Shown here one piece after another: positions 60,637 to 64,000 of a DNA stretch of 64,000 bases. Source of the stretch: Sphingomonas alba (GTDB lineage: Bacteria > Pseudomonadota > Alphaproteobacteria > Sphingomonadales > Sphingomonadaceae); the NCBI RefSeq assembly GCF_023516555.1, contig NZ_JAMGBD010000001.1:1116001-1180000 (forward strand), in the 5' to 3' direction. Position 1 is the first letter of the stretch. Every line of letters starts with the position of its first letter. The translations under genes were made by a program, and so were the position numbers. Below the pieces are notes generated by a model, which searched no databases, was not told the DNA's origin, and was given only the letters and a program-made list of their open reading frames with translations.

Positions 60637-61092
60637 GTGGTGAGCAGCAAAGCCGCCACCGTCGCCGACTATCTCGCTGAGCTACCGGCCGACCGCCGGG
60701 CAGAAATCGAGAAGGTACGTGACCTGGTTAACGCTGCGCTGCCCGCCGGATATCGCGAAGGCATGGCCTGGGGATTGATTGGCTGGGTCGTTCCGCTCGA
60801 AGTGCATCCCGACACATACAACAAGCAGCCTTTGCTGTACGCAGGGCTGGGCGCGCACAAGAACTACAATTCGCTCTATCTAACCTGCGTCTACGCCTCG
60901 AAGGAGCGAACCGAGCGCCTTAAGGCAGCAGCAGCCGAAGCCGGCAAAAAACTCGACATGGGCAAGAGCTGCATACACTTCCGACGCGCCGAAGACCTGC
61001 CGCTCGATCACATCCATGACGAGATCGCCTCGACCGCACCGGATAAATTCATCAAATTTTACGAGGAAGCCCGCCGCAGCGGCAGCTGTTAG
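60637..61092 (+). CDS. DUF1801 family protein
   Basis: The 151-residue cytoplasmic protein has a DUF1801/YdhG-like fold: VADYLAELPADRRAEIEKVRDLV at the N terminus (residues 8-30) and KSCIHFRRAEDLPLDHIHDEI near the end. No catalytic residues are known for the family. Two GTG codons at 60637 and 60640 are possible starts. The stop overlaps the convergent LOG-family gene by 4 bases. Confidence 0.82.
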   Translation: MVSSKAATVADYLAELPADRRAEIEKVRDLVNAALPAGYREGMAWGLIGWVVPLEVHPDTYNKQPLLYAGLGAHKNYNSLYLTCVYASKERTERLKAAAAEAGKKLDMGKSCIHFRRAEDLPLDHIHDEIASTAPDKFIKFYEEARRSGSC

Positions 61093-61952
61093 TCGTTTTC
61101 GTAATAGTCGCGGACGAACTTCCAGGCTTCGTCGGCATCCTCGCACCAGTGGAACAGGTCGACGTCTCCCGGCGAGATCACGCCTTCCTCGGCCAGCGCC
61201 TCGAAATCGATAACCCGGGTCCAGAAATCCTTGCCGAACAGCAGGATCGGCAGCGGCCGGACCTTGCCGGTCTGGATGAGCGTTAGCAGCTCGAAGAATT
61301 CGTCGAATGTGCCGAAGCCGCCAGGGAACACCGCTACCGCCCGCGCGCGCAGCAGGAAGTGCATCTTCCTCAGCGCGAAATAGTGGAACTGGAAGCTGAG
61401 ATCCGGCGTGACATAGCTATTGGGCAGCTGCTCGTGCGGCAGGACGATGTTGAGCCCGATCGACTCCTTGCCCTCATCCTGGGCGCCGCGGTTGGCGGCT
61501 TCCATGACCGACGGGCCGCCGCCCGAGCAGACGACAAAATGCTTCTTGCCTTCCTCATCGCAATCGCAGCGGCTGGCATGGCGGGCGAGTTGCCTCGCGA
61601 TGTCGTAATAATGCGACTTGGCCTTCAGCCGCTCGGCGACCTTGCGCTGATAATCTGTCTGCGCGCCGGCGAGCAAAGCATCGGCCTTGGCTGGTTCCGG
61701 GATGCGGGCGGATCCGTAGAAGACGAAGGTCGAGCCGATATTGGCTTCGTTCATCAGCAACTCGGGCTTCAGCAGCTCGAGCTGGAAGCGCACCGGCCTC
61801 AGGTCCTGCCTCAACAGGAAGTCCGTGTCCTGGTACGCGAGCTTGTAGGCCGCGCTCTCTGTTTGCGGGCTGGACGGCACATGCTTGGCGGCCTGTGCGT
61901 CGACCTTGGCTTCAGGGAAGATACGCTTGGGAGGGATATGGTCAGCAGTCAT
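61089..61952 (-). CDS. LOG family protein (putative nucleotide 5'-monophosphate phosphoribohydrolase)
   Basis: The 287-residue protein belongs to the LOG/lysine-decarboxylase-like family, which cleaves the N-glycosidic bond of nucleotide monophosphates. Rossmann elements are FYGSARIPEP, SGGGPSVMEAANRGA and the signature PGGFGTFDEFFELLTLIQTGK (21 residues here described by its first PGGFGT and Glu), with the catalytic Arg/Glu region LRKMHFL. The N-terminal 75 residues are an extension before the core. It does not show the plant LOG cytokinin context. Confidence 0.87.
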   Translation of the reverse strand: MTADHIPPKRIFPEAKVDAQAAKHVPSSPQTESAAYKLAYQDTDFLLRQDLRPVRFQLELLKPELLMNEANIGSTFVFYGSARIPEPAKADALLAGAQTDYQRKVAERLKAKSHYYDIARQLARHASRCDCDEEGKKHFVVCSGGGPSVMEAANRGAQDEGKESIGLNIVLPHEQLPNSYVTPDLSFQFHYFALRKMHFLLRARAVAVFPGGFGTFDEFFELLTLIQTGKVRPLPILLFGKDFWTRVIDFEALAEEGVISPGDVDLFHWCEDADEAWKFVRDYYEND

Positions 61953-61995
61953 AGGCGGCTGGCCTTAGCCGACCATATCCCAAAGCCCAAGCGGC

Positions 61996-63387
61996 TCAGG
62001 CCGTCACCTCCTCGCGGCGTCCGCCCCAATCGATGTGGCGGGTGGCGTACATGACGCCGGCCAGCGCCGCGAAGAGCAGCAGCGAACCGATCAGCAACGA
62101 GAAGGCCTCGAGGCTGAGCAGGATGTAGAGGACCGCATAAAGGCCGATCAGCAGCCCGCCGATAAACGTCGCGCGACGCCAGCTCTTCAGCACCGCTGCC
62201 GAATAGGCCGTGTTGAGACCGGCGATTGCCGCCGACGCCAGCACATAAGCAGGCGTGAAGCCGATGACCTCGGCGAAGGCCAGCAACAGGACGAAGAACA
62301 GCACCAGCGCCGCGCCCATCAGCAAATATTCCACCGCCGATACGCGAACGCCGCCGATGACATCGAACAATAGCAGCGCGAGAAACGTGAAGCCGATGAA
62401 CAGGAAACCGTATTTCACCGACCTGTTGACCTGCGAATAGAGGTCGACGGTCTGGATCAGGCTGATCTGGGCAGACTGCGCCTGGCCGGCATCCTGCATG
62501 ACCACCGGCGCCGGCTTCATGGTCGGGGCGGGCGTATCCGCGACCGCGCCCGCGTCGGCGGTCGAGATCAGCGAGCGGCCAAGCGCCAGGTTGCCAATGT
62601 CATAGCTGGCGGTGAAACCCTTGCCGGTGACACTGCGGTTGCCGGGAATGAACGACCCTCCGAAGCTCGGGCTCGGCCAGTTGGAGGTCACCGCCCATTT
62701 GGTGTCCCCGGCCTGCGGGGCCAGGCTGAGGGCGCCGTTGCCGCGCACCTCATAGGCATAATTGACCGCGATATTGCCGCCACTGGCCAGCGATGCCGCG
62801 TCGATGAATGCGAAAAAGCCGCGCCCGCCGCTGCTGCCGCCGCCGGGTTGGAGCCGCAGCGGCGTGCCTTGTGCAAGGACCTTGGGATTGGCGCCGAGGC
62901 CGCGCGGATCGCTGAGCGAGAAGCGCAGTTCGGCGCGGTCGAACTTGAGGTCGGGCAAGCTAATTCCGAAACGGGCTAGGTCGGGCGGCAGCACGAATCG
63001 CGCTCGGCCTTCCATCTTCGCATTGTAAATCACCGCCTCGTAAATCGAGCGCTTCCGGTGCTGCGACTGTATGTCGGTCTTGAGCTCGACGGTTTCGGGA
63101 GCGAGGGTCAACTCCCGCACCACGTCGCGTGCCACCGTCGTGCTCTTCCCTGCCTGGACGACCGTGTCCGTGGCGGTGGCGCGATAGGGGATGACCAGTA
63201 CCGGCCCGGCCATCGCCTGTGGGCCGCCCCAGCCTTCGGTGATCGAGGCTTGGGCCTGCTCCGACTGGTTCTGGCGGTCATAGACCAGCGCCCAGACCAT
63301 GAAGGTCGGAATCGCCAGCGCCGCGGCAATGAGTATCGCCATCAGCAATTTGAAACCCGGTGACCGCTCACCGCCCGATTTGATCAT
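61996..63387 (-). CDS. creD: Cell envelope integrity protein CreD
   Basis: CreD is an inner-membrane protein linked to the CreBC response and beta-lactam tolerance in gammaproteobacteria. The 463-residue protein has an N-terminal span (about 13-34), a large extracytoplasmic domain with GPVLVIPYRATATD, and a block of about six C-terminal spans after SLIQTVDLYSQVNRSVKYG. No creBC genes are nearby. Function in this organism is unknown. Confidence 0.9.
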   Translation of the reverse strand: MIKSGGERSPGFKLLMAILIAAALAIPTFMVWALVYDRQNQSEQAQASITEGWGGPQAMAGPVLVIPYRATATDTVVQAGKSTTVARDVVRELTLAPETVELKTDIQSQHRKRSIYEAVIYNAKMEGRARFVLPPDLARFGISLPDLKFDRAELRFSLSDPRGLGANPKVLAQGTPLRLQPGGGSSGGRGFFAFIDAASLASGGNIAVNYAYEVRGNGALSLAPQAGDTKWAVTSNWPSPSFGGSFIPGNRSVTGKGFTASYDIGNLALGRSLISTADAGAVADTPAPTMKPAPVVMQDAGQAQSAQISLIQTVDLYSQVNRSVKYGFLFIGFTFLALLLFDVIGGVRVSAVEYLLMGAALVLFFVLLLAFAEVIGFTPAYVLASAAIAGLNTAYSAAVLKSWRRATFIGGLLIGLYAVLYILLSLEAFSLLIGSLLLFAALAGVMYATRHIDWGGRREEVTA

Positions 63388-63478
63388 GCTCCATCCCCTT
63401 GCTTGTCATGGCTGCACATTGCCGGCCTGACCGGCAAGGGGTCATGAGCGGAGGGTGAGCAATTGCTGAATTGAGCGC

Positions 63479-64000
63479 TCAGCGGTTGAGCGGCTTGCAA
63501 TAATGCTGCTGCTCTTCGGGTGACGAACGCAGGCGGGTCGTCACATAATATTCCGCCGCTTGGCTCGCATAGTCGCGATGCGCATCGTCGATGAAGGGCG
63601 CCGCGTCCTTCAACCATCCGGCGAAGCATTCCGCGACCGGTTTTGTCGAATGCCCGCAGTCAACGAAGTTCCCGTAGGCGGACTTCCATTGCAAGAAACG
63701 CGCGCGATCCATGGGTTCGCCGTGACCGGGAATCAGAGTCTCGAACCGGGTCGCCGCCACCTCGTCTATCGCCTTACGCCAGCCGTCCGGGCAGGCCGTG
63801 TCCATGAAGGGCACAAGGCCGACGACGAGGTCACCGACAATGGCCAGCCTCGCCTTGGGATCGTAAAGCCACAAGTCCGCCTCGGTTGCCGCAAAATGCG
63901 CAACATGGACGTCGAGCCTGCGACCGCCGATTGTGAGGCTCCGAGATTCCTTGACGACATCAGTCGGTCGCAACGTGTCGGGGTGATCCATCACATAAAA
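63479..64000 (-). CDS. Metallo-beta-lactamase-fold hydrolase, 5' truncated by window end
   Basis: The visible 174 residues are the C-terminal part of an MBL-fold protein: DVHVAHFAATEADLWLYDP, then AIVGDLVVGLVPFMDT with the metal-bridging Asp, and TLIPGHGEP with the last histidine. The reading frame continues beyond 64000, where the HxHxDH motif would be expected. Internal starts at 63994 and 63991 exist but would leave out half of the metal site. The tail with two cysteines (DCGHSTKPVAECF) is not typical of glyoxalases. Confidence 0.82.
   Translation of the reverse strand, partial: FYVMDHPDTLRPTDVVKESRSLTIGGRRLDVHVAHFAATEADLWLYDPKARLAIVGDLVVGLVPFMDTACPDGWRKAIDEVAATRFETLIPGHGEPMDRARFLQWKSAYGNFVDCGHSTKPVAECFAGWLKDAAPFIDDAHRDYASQAAEYYVTTRLRSSPEEQQHYCKPLNR

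Overview
The window looks like chromosomal DNA of an alphaproteobacterium of the order Sphingomonadales. This is inferred from high GC, the gene repertoire (phoR-pst-phoU-phoB block, complex I NDUFA9-like protein, FzlA-like GST-fold protein, nadD-rsfS-rlmH-envC-ctpA block, dciA-dsbA-smc block, cytochrome c, COQ7-type hydroxylase) and the style of the small secreted proteins. Most genes are tightly packed and often overlap by 4 to 11 bases.

Region 1 (1-9.8 kb) is a phosphate-response block: a PhoR-like histidine kinase with no visible membrane segment, a DUF2490 outer-membrane protein, PstS, PstC, PstA, PstB, PhoU and PhoB. Two triple-repeat Pho boxes of identical layout precede the DUF2490 gene and pstS. 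RlmB and an AlkA-like glycosylase follow. Region 2 (9.8-13.8 kb) holds a Pro/Ala-rich membrane protein, pirin, a gamma carbonic anhydrase-like protein, a PilZ protein and a quinone reductase.

Region 3 (13,835-20,903) is a genomic island inserted in the 3' end of a tRNA-Leu(CAG) gene. It is bounded by an 18-bp direct repeat and has a tyrosine integrase beside the tRNA. Its cargo is a two-gene operon (ExoI/SbcB-like DEDDh exonuclease plus a GIY-YIG/zinc-ribbon protein), a serine recombinase with a 26-bp palindrome just upstream that resembles a crossover site, a TnpB RNA-guided nuclease with all three RuvC acidic residues, and a ParB-like protein that appears to start at an ATT codon. This is the only clearly accessory part of the window and the best place to look for something undescribed.

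Region 4 (21-30 kb): NDUFA9-like protein, UppP, a secreted protein, FzlA-like protein, MreB without mreC/mreD beside it, MsrB, a Pit phosphate transporter operon with DUF47 partner, an epoxide hydrolase-like enzyme and UbiG. Region 5 (30-40 kb): aspartate kinase, nitronate monooxygenase-like protein, PtsP, RodZ-like protein, CpoB, TilS and FtsH, closed by a strong terminator whose stem also carries the ribosome binding site of the next gene. Region 6 (40-51 kb): DUF3667 protein, then NadD, RsfS, RlmH, EnvC-like, CtpA, DsbB and COQ7, then a secreted DUF885 peptidase-like protein, a POT peptide transporter and a UdgX-type uracil-DNA glycosylase. Region 7 (51-64 kb): TonB-dependent siderophore receptor behind a Fur-box-like site, SMC, DsbA-like lipoprotein, DciA, MutY, NudC, membrane-anchored cytochrome c, DUF1801, LOG-family protein, CreD and a metallo-beta-lactamase-fold protein cut by the window end.

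No rRNA genes, CRISPR arrays or recognisable riboswitches were seen. Apart from the island flanks and the mreB leader there are no long non-coding stretches.
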